Shown here: piece after piece, positions 1 through 12,900 of the stretch
Numbering within the stretch: position 1 is the stretch's first letter
How the letters are laid out: every line of letters starts with the position of its first letter
Translations under genes and position numbers: made by a program
DNA from: Phialocephala subalpina
Lineage: Eukaryota; Ascomycota; Leotiomycetes; Helotiales; Mollisiaceae
DNA: 64,000 nt
NCBI GenBank assembly: GCA_900073065.1
Contig: FJOG01000026.1
Span: 170,720 to 234,719, forward strand
Direction of reading: 5' to 3'
The notes under the pieces: model-generated
The model's database searches: none
What the model saw: the letters and a program-made list of their open reading frames with translations, nothing else
What the model was told of the DNA's origin: nothing

Positions 1-292
1 GATATTTTGGTGGCCCATGGACACACGCTTCAGAACTGCGATTTCATTGCGCACCTATGGCAGAATCAGTATAAGTGAAGCTTAAGAATTGACGGTGGCA
101 TACCATGTGTTCTCGGCCTGCCATCAGCCGCTTGTTGATGACTTTGGCGGCATAGTATCGTCCCGTATCAATATGTACACACTCCTTCACCACCGAGTAT
201 GACCCCGCGCCAAGTGTCTTTCCGGTCTTGTAGCGACATGCTTGCACCTGAGGCTTGCCCTGCTGGCTGTCCTGGGGATTGTTGTAACTCAT
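1..292 (-). CDS. Ca2+/calmodulin-dependent protein kinase, N-terminal part (runs off the window)
   Basis: The start ATG is at 292. Exon 1 is 292-104; a 49-base intron (103-55, GTATGC...ATAG) precedes exon 2 (54-1), which leaves the window. The visible 81 residues hold a short Gln/Asn-rich leader, then the kinase glycine loop (GAGSYS), the Val two residues later, and the ATP-binding Lys in AAKVINK, followed by helix C with its Glu (RNEIAVLKR). This is the usual start of fungal CaMK I/II-type kinases (cmkA group), Ser/Thr kinases switched on by Ca2+/calmodulin; the catalytic loop and CaM-binding tail lie outside. The call rests on the glycine loop, the Lys and the close resemblance of the leader to fungal CaM kinases; other CAMK kinases are less likely. 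Confidence 0.85.
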
Positions 293-947
293 GATGTCCC
301 CTCGGTTTCTTGACAGCTGAGCGCGCTGGCGGTCGCAGAAATTGTCGTTTTACGACGTTGTCCGCTGTCGCGATAAGAGAGCCTCGAGCTAGGAGCGGGA
401 TCACAGACTCGGCGTTGGTCGTGGATGAGGGGTAGGCAACTCGGTATGCAGGACACAAAGCTGGTGGTTCTGGGGAGTTGGTAAGTGGGAGGTCGCAGAT
501 GTTGAGGAGAGAAGTCTGCCGGGGCGTATTTCGTTGTCAGATCAGGTCAGCCAAAGTTCAGCCGCTCCTCAATCTTTCAGTTCTCGTTCGTCAAAGGAAT
601 GGAAATCTCGCCCAATCATTGGTTGAGCAATCGTGGGGTTCTCGACGGGAACGCTAGGCTTGATACAGCCGCATAAGGCTTCTCCAGTCTTCAAACTTCA
701 ATTTCATTGCAAGCGCTTGAAACATTTATTTATATGGACCTTGCTCTCCTTGCTATTTTTACGACTTTACTTAGTCCTATCCTATTGTGAAAGTTTTTTC
801 TCTTAGCAATCAGGTTACTCGAGTATCCCCGAAAAATACCCTCTTCGGTGACCCCGTTGAGCACAGTCCTGAAAATCGGCTGAGTCCCGAACTCTCAAAC
901 CGACATTGGAGATGTTTAACTTGACTTTTATTAGTGTTCTGCGAATG
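293..947. other. Intergenic: upstream region of the kinase gene
   Basis: This stretch lies 5' of the kinase and 3' of the aldolase gene, both on the minus strand. It should hold the kinase promoter and 5' UTR. Reading frames here are short and none resembles a protein. I see no repeat or RNA gene. Confidence 0.5.
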
Positions 948-1983
948 CTATAGACTCTTCTCTAAAGCAACAACAACAGCTATAGGTGCCGCAATTTCAG
1001 CAGCAATCACGTCCGGACCACTTCCCAACGGCCTTCTGCTCTTCCCCTGGCCATACCCAAAGTGATCCGCTACCGACTTCTTGACACCTGCAACGCCCAA
1101 CTTCTGCAACGCCCAATCCGCATGACTCAATTTCGACTGCAATTCTATAGCAGCTTTCAAATCTCCTGTCTCATACAATCTCAGAAGCTCAGAATGCAAC
1201 TTAGGAACGACGTTTGCCAAGGCTGCGATGACTCCATTGGATCCTGCTACGATTGCGGGGAGGCAGAAGTCTGATTTGCCTGCCATAGCTGCGAATGAGG
1301 TCTTGGGAAGGGTTGAGGCTACTCTTTGTAGTTTGCCCACATTTCCACATGTCAGTCTAGGAAGTATGTTAGCAAGAGCTTTCGAAGGGTGGGGCAGAAC
1401 TTACTTTACACCCACGATGGCGGGGTTCTCCTTCGCAAGTCGAATAATGCTATCAGAGCTAATATCAATACCACCAGTGACACCCGGAAAATTGTAAATC
1501 AGAAACGGTAAAGGCGTTGAAGTCGCAATCTAGATTTACGTCAATCTCCCTTCACATCGTCAACGGCTTCAAACCTACTTCTGAAAAGAATTTCTCAATC
1601 ACAGGAGCACTCATAGCAGCAGTCCAATAAGCCGGCGGTAAAACCAACCCATAATCTGCCCCGGCCTCCTTCGCCTCTTCAAGATACAACAACGTCTCCT
1701 TCACACTCGCAGCTCCACATCCGACTATCAACTTCAATTCCTCGTGACCATTTTTAACCAATGTCTCTTTGATAGTACGAACTAGGATTTGTCTTTCATC
1801 GTGCAGGAGATGTGGTGCTTCGCCATTGGAACCTTGGAGGACGAGGCCGGAGACGCCTCCGGAAGCCATGCGGAGGGCATGGCGGGTTGTTGAGGTGAGG
1901 TCAAGGGATTCGTCGTTGTTAAAGAAGGTAACGAGAGGGGTGTAGACACCGTATGGTGGTGGGGTATTTGGGTTGGTGTTCAT
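948..1983 (-). CDS. Class I aldolase of the dihydrodipicolinate synthase / N-acetylneuraminate lyase family
   Basis: Three exons (1983-1579, 1529-1405, 1356-948) give 312 residues, the usual family length. The phosphate/keto-acid binding motif GSNGEA lies at 51-56, the catalytic Tyr in LIYNFP at about 147, and the Schiff-base Lys in VGVKLT at about 177, split by the second intron. Family members cleave or form a C-C bond with pyruvate through a lysine imine. Fungi make no lysine by the DapA route, so a catabolic role is more likely, for example 4-hydroxy-2-oxoglutarate aldolase or the L-threo-3-deoxy-hexulosonate aldolase of galacturonate breakdown. The substrate cannot be read from sequence. 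No peroxisomal or mitochondrial signal is evident. The next gene on the same strand is a beta-hydroxyacid dehydrogenase. Confidence 0.88.
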
Positions 1984-2975
1984 GATGGATTCTGAATAAC
2001 TTGTTCTGAAATTGCAAAGAAAGGAAAACTGAACGAAAGTAGGAATTTTGAAGTGTCGTTATGGAATCAAAGATTCGTGTCAGCTTCGTCTGTTGATGAT
2101 GGTGGGGTTCGCGCCGCGTTCGGCTACTGAGGGTCAAAAGTGAGCATGTGGAGCACCACCATAGATCACAAAACGCTGTACAACGCCTTTACCCTCCGTT
2201 TTCGGCGCGGGTAGAATCCCGAACCAATGCTCCTCAAAGCTCCAGAAGTCTAGTGTCTTTGCAAGCACAATTTGAATTCAGAAGTCGCTCTCACATCCTG
2301 TACGCATCGTTGGCCGTGACCTTCTGGTTGAACCTCGCTTAAAAAGGGGCTCCATTTCATTGGCCCCATTTAAACAAGCTCTCATTTTCAACCTCGCTTC
2401 TCAGCCTTGTTTCTCCTTCTTCGCCTTTGAAATTAACAAGATATTTGTACCATTCGTCACATGTTGTGGATCAGACGGGGATGTTTTGTATTCTTGGTTT
2501 GAGTAAGGATCAAGTGAGGCATTTGCGAGGTACGTTCACTTGCGAAAGTTTCGAGATGAAGACTGACGAACATATATCGACATCGTGTGTACATGGCGGG
2601 AAACTCGAGGACATCTGTTGCGCGGTTGAATGATGGGAATGTAAAATACTTTGCGCAGGCTCTTAATGAGACGGTTCGCAATGTCTCGTAGACTTCTAAC
2701 AGAACAGAGAAGAGGTGGAGAATTCAATGTGTACCTACCTCCTATGGAAGAATCTGGTTCATGATACCAACAACTTGAATCTGGCAAGCAACCATCTTCA
2801 ATCTTCGAAAGTCTTTAATTTCATCATGCCAGAGCGAAGCAGAGAAAAGCAATGGAACAAGCAGATAAGTTGAACTAACCAAACCTACCACCAAATGAGC
2901 AGAGAAGGGGGAAATCACAAGCCCCAAACTGTAAATTGATATGAACGTTCAAACGGCTATCTGAAACTCTCAAAA
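1984..2975. other. Intergenic, no gene recognised
   Basis: About 1 kb between the aldolase start (1983) and the 3' end of the dehydrogenase (2976). The frames on both strands are short, lack conserved motifs and do not splice into anything I can support. It presumably holds the aldolase promoter and the terminator of the dehydrogenase. Confidence 0.4.
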
Positions 2976-4124
2976 TCAAGAACTTTGTCTACTATTCTCC
3001 GTCCAAAACGGTAAGCCAGACTCATGCCTAACAGTACCATACATCGAGCTGCTATCCAGACTCTCTCCAGCATAAGCCCGCGCATTTAACATATGGGACA
3101 AAGCAGCTTCAGAAACATTTAGCCTCATGTCATGATCATTTGCGATAGAAATTGCATGCTTGGCATCTTTGATGGCCAGCGAGACTGCGAAGCCGGGTGC
3201 CGTGCCGTGAGGTGGTGCATAGGCACCTGTGGTTAGTCTTGAGGAGGGAGCGTTAGCACATGTTTGTAGCAATCAATGGGGGGTACAGAGTGGTGATACA
3301 TACCTCTTTGAGTAACTTTCAGCGACAGGCCCAAACATATCCGCGATCATGCCCTCCATTGTCGCGGTCCCCAAACCGACTTTTTCGGCAAAGACTTGCA
3401 CTTCGGAAATGAGTTCCATAAGACCAATGACCATAACATTGCTTACCCCAAGATTAGCACTCGTGATCTGAAGAAATATTGAAAACTCACCCAGCAATCT
3501 TGAGCATGCTTGACTTTGACACCTCCTCGCCAAGATCAATAATACTCCTCCCCATCACATTAAGAACCAACGGCTTTAGCTTCTCAGTCGTGTCCTTCGG
3601 TCCTGCCATCGCAAAAATCAACTTCCCTGCCGCAGCCACAGCACTTGCACCAAAAACTGGCGATGCGACGAAAGAAGCGCCTGCTTTGGTCAGTTTCTCG
3701 GATGCTCTGGCGACGGTGTTGGGATGCACGGTTGATGTGTCGACGAAGATTTTGCCCGAGATGCTGCCTGTTGATAGTGCAGATTCTACTAATTCGTTCA
3801 GGACTTTGTCGTTTGATATCTGAGGGGTGTCAATGCATGAGGGTGGGAATGGAGAGAAAAGAACGGACCATGGTGAAGATGATATCACATGATTTTACGA
3901 GTGAAATGTAGTCGGGTTCTTCGATTCCTCGTGCTGCTTTGAGACAATCACCCTTGGATAGAGTGCGATTCGAGTAACGTAAGTTGGGCTGTTTAGTATC
4001 TTGGAGGTGCTTTTGGAGGTTGAGGGCCATGCCAGTGCCCATCGAACCGAGTCCATACTGTGTAGTAGTTAGTGATTTTCACAAAGCTTAATAGTCAACC
4101 ACTCACAAATCCGATTTGAGACAT
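2976..4124 (-). CDS. NAD(P)-dependent beta-hydroxyacid dehydrogenase (3-hydroxyisobutyrate dehydrogenase family)
   Basis: Five exons (4124-4107, 4057-3869, 3819-3491, 3441-3304, 3237-2976) give 311 residues. The Rossmann motif GLGSMG begins at residue 8, right after the 6-codon first exon. The substrate-binding DTST follows at about 96-99, and the catalytic Lys of the KxxxN motif (KIAGN) is at about 176. The start at 4124 puts the dinucleotide fold at the extreme N-terminus, as usual for the family; the longer frame upstream looks like 5' UTR. Family members oxidise 3-hydroxyisobutyrate, tartronate semialdehyde, 6-phosphogluconate and similar acids, so the substrate is open. The second intron appears to use a rare GTCCGT donor; the protein reads cleanly across it. 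It sits between the aldolase and the transcription factor on the same strand. Confidence 0.85.
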
Positions 4125-4454
4125 CCTGTGTATTGTTTGTTCAGAATTGGGCGAAGTGCTGCAGAGGTTTCCAATGATTTGAGATATTGAAGGTGCCAGA
4201 TGCCCATTCTGTTTTGCCTGCCTCCCGGGAAGGCTAACCGGCGCGTCGTCGGCTTCGGGCGAGGCGGCCGAGATCCCCACTCTTAGTTCCTCCACCGCCA
4301 CCTCCACTCAACCTCCACCAGGTGGATGTGCGCCAATGATGTCCGTCTTGATTGATCACTTTGACCTACTCAAGTCGTTTCCTCCGCTGTCACCATGCTA
4401 TCCCACCCATCTTCGAGAAGTCTGACTCGGGTTCGGTGTCTTGAGGTTGCCTCA

Positions 4455-6861
4455 TTATCCGAAATCGGGCTCGGCAGCACAGATTTCGTCCAGTACTTTC
4501 CCCATTGACGTCCCAATGTCCCAGACATCCCGTCGGTCACAAAGCTTTCTGACCCAATGAATAAATTGGGTCTCAAGTTGATCCACGCTCTCAAGGCCTT
4601 CCATTGTAGAAAGAGACTCGTGAGAAACATAATGTCCCTGAGGATCGTAGATATTGAGCGCAGTGATGATGGCATGAACCACAACTCTGGCAGGGTCGTA
4701 GATCTTCGCGTACCTGTCGCCACCAGGCGTTGGACAAACTTGACTTTGTAGCTCGGCAATGGAGAAGCGTAAAGCTTGCCACAGTATGATGAGGATCTTA
4801 AATCCTTGAACTGTGGTCCACGGTCCTTCCCAAGGCGGAAGACTATTGCTCATTCCCATCTCTTGCATTGCCTTGAGCATCTCATCTAGAATTGCGACGA
4901 ATCCATGCTCTCCGATAGGCTTCCGCCTTGAACCCGAACCCGACCGTCGTGTTGAGACGTAGTTGCCCAAATTCAAATGTACGCTTGTAGCTAGACCTGC
5001 AGCAGGGCTGGTCTCGACAATCCCGCCGACGAGAAGGTCGTCGGGCTTGCAAAGACTGATCTTAGTGGATAGACAGCCAAGGTTGACTGCATGCCAGAGA
5101 GACCTACATTTGAAATCGCAGGACAAGCAAGAATTATCAGCAGCAATTGACGATATCAGGGACAAGGCGGCGGAGACTTTAGCATTTTGAGCCTGGGTAA
5201 GAATATGAAAAGGCGAGGGATCTGCCAAATTTGGGGGAAGCTGGTAATAGCTCCGGGTGAAATCTCTGACGAGAGTTTCCAAATTTGCCACGATGCACAA
5301 CGTCCCAAAAGCTGATGAGGAAAGCGCCCTCAGGAGTCTAGAGGATGGAGTATTCGACAACAAAGATTGGGTGGCAATCATGACAGATTTGAGCTGGGCT
5401 TTGTCGTCTAGGATGCCACTGCGGCTCAATTCAAGCTGCATTTGTAGCATGGCATGCCACCAATCTGTCGCATTCTTAGCGTCCCATAGCGAAGACTCTC
5501 GTGGAAGCTCCCACTCAAACTCGAGTGAGGAGATCATCGGCCGCATGTTGAAAGATGCAAAGAGATGGTAGTCGAAGTAGTAGAAAGTGTAAAGAGACAG
5601 CTTGACCGATTCTTGCTCGATAAACAGCTTCCATCGTCGGTGGACTTCGTCAGACGATGCCGATAAGCTGAGATCGGCATCCCAAGTAGTGTCCGGGGGG
5701 AATGCGGACTTCTGATGGAGCAATTCAAAGCTCCGGAGTGCCTAGCTTGTTGTGAGTAGCTGCGTTAAGGCTGTTTGACCAGACTCACATCTACGACGAC
5801 GCGACACATGTCCCGCGACTTGCTGATGCACTTTTCGTCGCCTGTGAAAGTTCCATATGCAATGAAGAGAGCCCAACTTTGGAGTACCCAGGGTGGCCAG
5901 AGTCTAGGGCGATTTTTTTCGACCTTGAACATGAAAGTTCAGCTGAGAGACCGGTTTGATGGGGCAGGAAAGGCATACAAACGTCTCCAAATCGAAACAA
6001 CCACCCCTCCAAAGCTCTTGGCTGGGATTGCGGCTGGTATTGATCTCCAATAAATCTGCTGGCTGAGCTCTACTTGCCGAATAGAGACACCCAATAGCCA
6101 ACACGGCTTTTAACAGAATCGGAGGAGTGGAATGAGGACTGAGAGATGCTAGATGTAAGATTGGCAGAGATGGATGAAAATATGTGATATAGGACTGAAT
6201 ATGGAAGATCTTTGCCTCGTCCGAGATGCTGAAGCCAGACTTCGTTAGCCTTCTTTTCTCAGGGTATCGGGACACATTTCTTTCTAACACTAGATTTGAG
6301 ACGAAAGGTTACTAACAAGTCTAGATTCGACAATTGCTCTGTGGAAGCTGAGATCTCATCCGCGGCTAATTGGAGCTGCAGGTCAAGGTCTTGTGGATCG
6401 CTGGTGGGCTGACTGTGTGGAATGGAGTTCGTATCGAGGTTCATATTTTCTCCATTGAGGTTCATCTGTAGTCCGACGCCTGGTGGTGAGGTTTGATTCT
6501 TTGGAGATCTCGCCGTTCCTTTTGGACAATTAGCACTATGTCTTTTGCAGACATCTCTGTACCAACAATTAGCTTCCATTTTCAGTGAAGCACAAGAGGT
6601 TCCAATTACTTTCTGCTGAATTGTGCATGGCACTTGGGACACGTGAATCGGGGGCCGTTTGCGCCATCATGGTCTTGGACAGGTCAGTGGAAGTCACTCA
6701 GAAACAAGAAGCCCAAAAACATACGAGTCCGTTTATGCCGGGCAAGATTTTCCTATGGGGGCGTCAACACTGGCCAGAGCTGCCAGAATGGGGTTGAGTA
6801 CGCTTCTTGTGAATGCTCGAGAACACTCGGGACATGAGAAGGGTCGCTCACTAGGAGGCAT
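4455..6861 (-). CDS. C2H2 zinc-finger / fungal_trans transcription factor, likely cluster regulator
   Basis: Seven exons (6861-6802, 6752-6725, 6673-6610, 6556-6313, 6239-5979, 5923-5789, 5741-4455) give about 692 residues. Two fingers are split over the first four exons. Finger 1 uses C10, C13, H26 and H30; finger 2 uses C41, C44, H57 and C61 (a C2HC variant, ending RHSANC). After an acidic Asn/Gln-rich linker comes the middle homology region (QSYITYFHPSLPILH onward) typical of PF04082, running to the C-terminus. This pairing of two N-terminal C2H2 fingers with a fungal_trans domain occurs in a subset of fungal regulators, including the nicotinate-pathway regulator HxnR. Position among catabolic genes suggests it controls them. 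The acceptor at 6240 is the least certain join; a nearby acceptor would change a few residues only. Confidence 0.85.
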
Positions 6862-7300
6862 TGCGCGACGAGAAGGAATGATGGCTAGAAGAGGAGGACT
6901 GAACGACGGTCTGCAAAGTGACAAGCTGGGAAGGAGCAGTGAGGTTGGGGAAGTTTGAGACCCCACATTGGCACGTGTTTCTTTCTGCCCGAAATCCAAG
7001 GCTCAGTACTTTTCTTCAATCCTTCGAAGTAATTCCCTCAACATCTTCAATACTTTCCTTCAGTGAAACATGTAGCGTCTGCTAGCCATCAGCACGAGAG
7101 AACGCATGTAATAAGAGCAGAGTTGAACCAGGATGGAGGACAGGACCACTGGAACGCGCTCTGAAGCAAGACGTCGACACGCTTCGATTTATGATGTGAA
7201 AACCACACGCGTCTTGGAATGAATTCACGCAGGTAAGTACTTCTCTTCGGTGAGTATGATGCAAAGCTGTTCGCATATAAGTTGTTCTGAATATCTAAGA
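6862..7300. other. Intergenic: promoter of the transcription factor and 3' flank of the monooxygenase
   Basis: Nothing coding is recognised in these 439 bases. Both flanking genes are on the minus strand, so the region holds the terminator of the monooxygenase and the promoter of the regulator. Confidence 0.4.
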
Positions 7301-9425
7301 CTATAGATCCAGCAAGGCTGAGATATCTTCCTTTCTAAAGACTACTTGCTCATCCTTTCCTCCTAGAAGCCCAAGGTACCAGCTCAAGTCTCTTCCATCG
7401 AATTCTCGAGCCGAAAATCCATTTCCGAAGTAATGGAAGCGGTTTCTGTTCGCATGTTGCAATTCGTAGTCTTCCCATCGAGGTCGCTGCATATTCTCGA
7501 AGAAATGGATGCGAGACCCGGGCCACATCATAACCTCACCGTCTATTGTTCCTTGCTTGAACCAAGACCGGCATGGCGAGCTCCAGGCAGTTCTCGGAAT
7601 GAACGTTCGACGATGCTCCTCGAAATCTTCGACAGCCTCGATCTTCGGCTCGAACGACATCACATGTTCATACGCCATCTTTTCAATCATTTGTATGAAG
7701 TGCTTTGAAGTCGTCTCGGTGATGGGCAAGAAGCTACCATGTGCGTAGGGTCCGAAGGGACCATTGAAGACTTGAGCGCGTGTTAGTCCTCCGAAGTTAT
7801 CAAATGGCACAGGTGGACTTACTAAGGTAGTTGGGGAAATGCGGAACGGTGACGGAGAGGTAGGTCCTGGGTATTGTTTTCCACTCTTCACTGAGACTTC
7901 TGTTGCCTCGGCCGATGGTGGGATATGCTGGCCTCCAACTGACATCGAAGCCGGTGGCACAGACAATTATGTCGACCTGATGCTCCTTTCCGTCAACCGT
8001 CTTGATGCCAGTTGGTGTTATCTCAGCAATACCGTCTAGCACTACCTCGACATTGTCTTCGCAGAGCGCCTCGAGATATCCGTTGCCTGGTGTTGGTCGC
8101 CTGCAACCAACGGCGAAATCTTTCGGTATGATGGCGTCTGCAATCTCTGGTTTGGGAGCCAGTTTTCTTCTCATCTCAGATTCTGCGAACTTCAAACAGT
8201 CAGTATATTGTACCAAGTATTTGGGGACAATAAATCGACGGAACGTACAGCACGTGCAGTCGCCTGCTCTTTAGAGCCATTCAAGATGAATCGAAAACGA
8301 GAACTGATCTCCGACTCGATGTTCTTGCGGTATCTTAGGGAGGTCTCCGGATCCTCAGCTAGCACTTTCTTTTGGGTCTCGGTGTCTATGAACTGGTCAG
8401 TACTCAAACGTCTTCGCGAATATCTTTCTCTTTCCCTACATTTGAAGTTTCCCCCGTCCTTTGCAGCGAAAGATGAGCCAAATCCTGCTGTCACCCAAGA
8501 AGCGCTTCGAATGAAACATTTCAATTGGCCGACCACTGCTTTGTTGTTAGAGACTTGCCTGCGAAAATCTTTCGTCCGCGGGGCAATTACCTGGGCGTAT
8601 GCTGGGAACTATTTGCACTGCCGAAGACCCAGATCCGATCACTGCAACAGTCTTGCCTTCCAGAGAAATTCCATTATCCCAATTTGCGCTGTGAAGCATT
8701 GGACCTTTGAACGTTTCACGGCCCTTGATGTTAGGCCATTTCCATTTGCTGATGGTTGGTTAGTACCGCAGGCATGCAAACTTTCAGGAGAGCATACATA
8801 CTTCAAGACACCACTCGCATTCACCAAGAGGTTACACCTGTCCTCGAAGACGTCTTCTGGATTTTCGCCCCTCTGTATTTTCACAAGCCACTCCTGCGTG
8901 TCCTCTTGCCAAAAGGCACCAACAACCCTGTGGCTGAGGCGGACGTATTTCAAAAGGTCATACTTCTCACCAAGGTTCTTGAAGTACGCAAGAATCTCGG
9001 GAGCAGTTGAGTAGCTACAAGCGCAGACTGCATTAGCTAGCGTCTCAGCTTTCAGAAGGAGTCCAGATGACTAACTACGAGCTCCATTCTGCTGATGGTG
9101 CCCAGGACAATTGGTACACCACAGACGGGATATCGCATGCACATCCAGGATACCTATTTTCATACCATGTCCCTCCAATCTCTGGATTCTTCTCATAAAT
9201 GGTCAAATCAATGTCCAGTGGATTGATATCGATGTCGTGGGCGAAGTTAAGTGCACTGGCCCCTGCTCCGATAGCGATGACTTTAATCTTCCTGCCAATC
9301 CTGTTTGGCTCCTCAAGGACGGTGTACGCTGGTTCTTCCTTCGAAATTGACTCCGGTGGAGATGGAGGCACGTTGCTGCTTGCTCGGCCTGGGGGAGGGA
9401 CGTCGTCTGCGACAAGTTTGGTCAT
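7301..9425 (-). CDS. Flavin-dependent monooxygenase, Baeyer-Villiger type
   Basis: Six exons (9425-9079, 9014-8802, 8748-8591, 8535-8249, 8189-7823, 7770-7301) give 613 residues. The first Rossmann motif GAGASA is at 53-58, followed by the [15 protein letters not shown] segment. The Baeyer-Villiger fingerprint FxGxxxHxxxWD is complete at about 200-211 ([12 protein letters not shown]), and the NADPH motif GSGSSA lies at 225-230. Such enzymes insert oxygen next to a ketone carbonyl using FAD, NADPH and O2. The ATG at 9425 is the first in frame; the roughly 45-residue leader before the FAD fold is Pro/Ser-rich. The gene is divergent from the 5-oxoprolinase gene across 500 bp, so the two may be co-regulated. 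The natural substrate is unknown. Confidence 0.9.
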
Positions 9426-9925
9426 GACGTCGGACAATAGAACTGATAAGATTGGATGATATTCTGAAGACTAGAATTGTTAAGTTTCTGGAGAGCTCAA
9501 ATTTTCAGCTCCAGCATTGACCGATCAATCTTATGGCTTTCTTCTGGGCTAACTTGGCGTGCTTTGAGCTGTCGCAGGGATGCAGCAATGGACTCCTTTG
9601 CCCCACGAGCCTATCTGAGCTCCATATCGCGTTGTGGAGGGATCGAAGACCCCTGCCTTGAGACTGATTGCGGTGTGGCGTTGCTGCCCGCCGACCAAGT
9701 GGTGCTCCATGCTCCACCTCCCACTTTCCCCCACTTTCCACATATGGACGAGGACAACCCTCGACTTGGGATTTTCCCCTCGCGAGGCTACCAATTCTCA
9801 CTCTCTCAGCCTTTCCCGATAAGATACTTGCAATATCTTGATATGAGAGCGTCGCTTGAATTTTGAACAGTGAAAATTTACTCGCATCGAAATATCTCAT
9901 CCTCATCAACTCAGTTTCTGCCATC
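9426..9925. promoter_or_regulatory. Divergent promoter of the monooxygenase and 5-oxoprolinase genes, with GATA sites
   Basis: The starts of two head-to-head genes (9425 minus, 9926 plus) bound this region. It contains GATAAG at 9445-9450 and again at 9818-9823, both matching HGATAR, the site of AreA-type nitrogen regulators in fungi. The second is followed by an AT-rich stretch about 90 bp before the plus-strand start. Function is inferred from position and motif only. Confidence 0.5.
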
Positions 9926-12900
9926 ATGCCCGGCACACTTCTTCCCATTCATGGGCTGCGCATATCAATTGGTACGTACGGTATCAAGTTATAGACACCA
10001 AAGGTACTGAATTGCTATCCAGATCGCGGTGGAACCTTCACAGACTGCGTCTGCAGAGTACCGAACGGAGAAGATATCGTAGTCAAAATCCTCAGCGTCG
10101 ACCCAAACAATTATCCAGATGCACCATCCGAAGCAATCCGAAAAGTTTTATCGCAATACTATGGCAGAGAAATACCTCGTGGTTCCAAATTGGATCTTGC
10201 AGATGTGGAATGGGTGAGAATGGGCACTACTGTTGCGACGAATGCCTTGCTCGAAAGGAAAGGAGAGCGTACTGCTCTTCTCATAACTAAAGGCTTCAAG
10301 GTAAGGTTTTCATCCTTTTTAAGAGTGGGCCATTTCTGACAGATACATAGGATCTCCTACACATTGGAAACCAATCTCGGCCGCATATGTTTGATTTGGC
10401 TATTCGAAGACCTGATGTTCTGTACTCGAAGGTCGTGGAAATATCGGAGCGAGTTGTTCTTGAGTCTTGTGCAGAGTCTGGTAGACAGCCTATGGCCCTG
10501 ACTAGTCCTCCACCGCTCCGGTCAACGATAGGGGTCACCGGCGAGACCGTTCAGATCATTGAGGAATTAGGTATGTCGTTTGTCCTTCGTGTGCATTGCA
10601 TCAGTCTGGCTAACCATTTACAGATGAAGCGGCAGTGAGTGCCAGCCTACAAGAAATTGCTGCAGAAGGCTACAATGCCATTGCCGTTTGCTTGATGCAC
10701 TCTTACACATTTCCCGACCACGAGCAAAGAATATTCGGCTTGGCTAAAGAAGCCGGCTTCAAACATATATCTCTCTCGCACCGCATTTCTCAAAGAACAA
10801 AGATTGTTCCAAGAGGGAACTCCGCCGTTGTCGATGCATATCTCACTCCTGCTATCGAGCGTTATCTGAGAAATTTCTCTGAGAATTTCGAGGACGTAGA
10901 GGCCAGCTTGTCGAAGATAGAGTTTATGCAATCTGATGGCGGTCTCGTGCCATCTAGGAGGTTAGAAATATTGTCACAACCAATAGTTCATTTTGCTAAG
11001 TCTGGATAGTCTCTCGGGTCTGCGTTCGATACTCTCTGGTCCTGCTGGCGGAGTGGTAGGATATGCGGAAACTTGTTATGATCGAGCATCTGCGACCCCT
11101 GTCATTGGATTCGACATGGTAGGATAATCTCCATTCACATATATCAGTTGTTTTTCCTAATCATGTTGTTAGGGTGGCACCTCGACAGATGTCAGTCGGT
11201 ATTCCGGTTCCCTCGAGCACATCTTCGAAACTTCAACAGCAGGAGTCACCATACAAAGCCCTCAACTTGATATCAACACCATTGCAGCTGGAGGTGGAAG
11301 CATTCTTACATGGAGGAATGGGTTGTTGCAGGTCGGACCAGAAAGTGCGTCATCGGATCCAGGACCAGCATGCTATAGAAAGGGAGGTCCTCTCACTGTC
11401 ACCGACGCGAATCTTCTCCTTGGACGACTAGTACCGAGTGTCTTTCCGTCAGTTTTTGGTCCGAATGAGAACGAACCTTTAGACAAATCCGCTACGGTAA
11501 CAAAGTTCCAGGAGCTCACGGCTATTATCAACAAGGATACTGGAAAAGACATGAGCTGTGAGGAAGTCGCCCTTGGCTTTATCAAGGTGGCAAACGCTGC
11601 GATGTGTGGACCCGTTAGAATCCTAACCGAAGCTCGTGGTTTCGATGCCAGCAAGCATGATCTAGCATGTTTCGGCGGAGCCGGGGGCCAGCATGCGTGC
11701 TCCATTGCCGAGGAATTGAAAATCCGAAGAGTACTCGTTCACAAATACTCATCTATCTTGTCCGCATATGGAATTGGTCTGGCAGATATCGTGCATGAGG
11801 AGCAAGTCCCATGCATGAAAGTCTTCTCGACTTCGAATGCCCCAAGCCTCTCAGCCGATTGCGACCATCTCGAATCAATTGCTCGTCTAGCTCTGGTAAA
11901 AGGAGGCTTCAAAGGTCTCATTGAGAGCGAGAGATTCTACAGTATGCGTTATGATGGGAGTAACACAGCTTTGATGGTTTCGGCTGAACCAGGCAGAGAC
12001 GTCGAGGCAGCTTTCATTGCTGCTCATCATCAAGAGTTTGGGTTCACTCCAACAGGCAGGTCGATTCTGGTTGACGAGTTGAGAATACGGGCGATTGGGA
12101 AAGGAGCTACCGAGAATGAAAAGGACCCATTCCAGGAGCTCAGAATCATTAAGGCGCAGGACGCTGTGAAATCTGAAAGCTACCAAGACGTGTATTTTGA
12201 CACTCTTGGCAAGGTCGAAACCCCAGTATACATTCTGAGCACGTTGCAGCCACAAGACATTGTGAAGGGACCTGCAGTAATCATCGACAATACTCAAACA
12301 ATTCTCGTCACACCAAACTCGATAGCTAGCATCCTCAGCAACATGATCGCAATCGAGGTCAACCAGCAGGCACAGGAAGCTGTGAGCGCTGTTGATCTGG
12401 ACCCTATTCAATTATCCATATTCCGTCACCGCTTCATGGGAGTTGCGGAGCAAATGGGACGAGCGCTTCAGAAGACAAGTGTGAGCGCCAACATCAAGGA
12501 AAGGTTGGATTTCAGTTGTGCTATCTTCACCCCAGAGGGCGATCTCGTCGCGAATGCACCTCATGTTCCGGCTATGATTGGAAGTATGGCGTTTGCAGTG
12601 CGTGGGCAGATTGCTACGTGGAAAGGAAAATTACAGGCTGGTGATGTGCTTCTGTCTAACGCTCCGGGTAAGTCTCGACTCGTCACAATTGCAGCGGCTC
12701 CAACTCACGAAACTCTAGAGTACGGTGGCGTCCACTTACCAGATCTTACGGTGATCACACCTGTCTTCAACGATTCGAACGAATTGGTGTTCTGGGCAGC
12801 ATCTCGTGGTCATCACGCAGACGTAAGTGGCCCCTTTGGTGTACGCAGATTAAACTCGAGCTTATATTTTATAGGTTGGAGGCATCATGCCAGGATCCAT

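Noticed and set aside
2148..2927. Small genes in the aldolase/dehydrogenase spacer
   Set aside because: Frames of 60-80 codons on both strands overlap, lack motifs, and most have no ATG or splice context.
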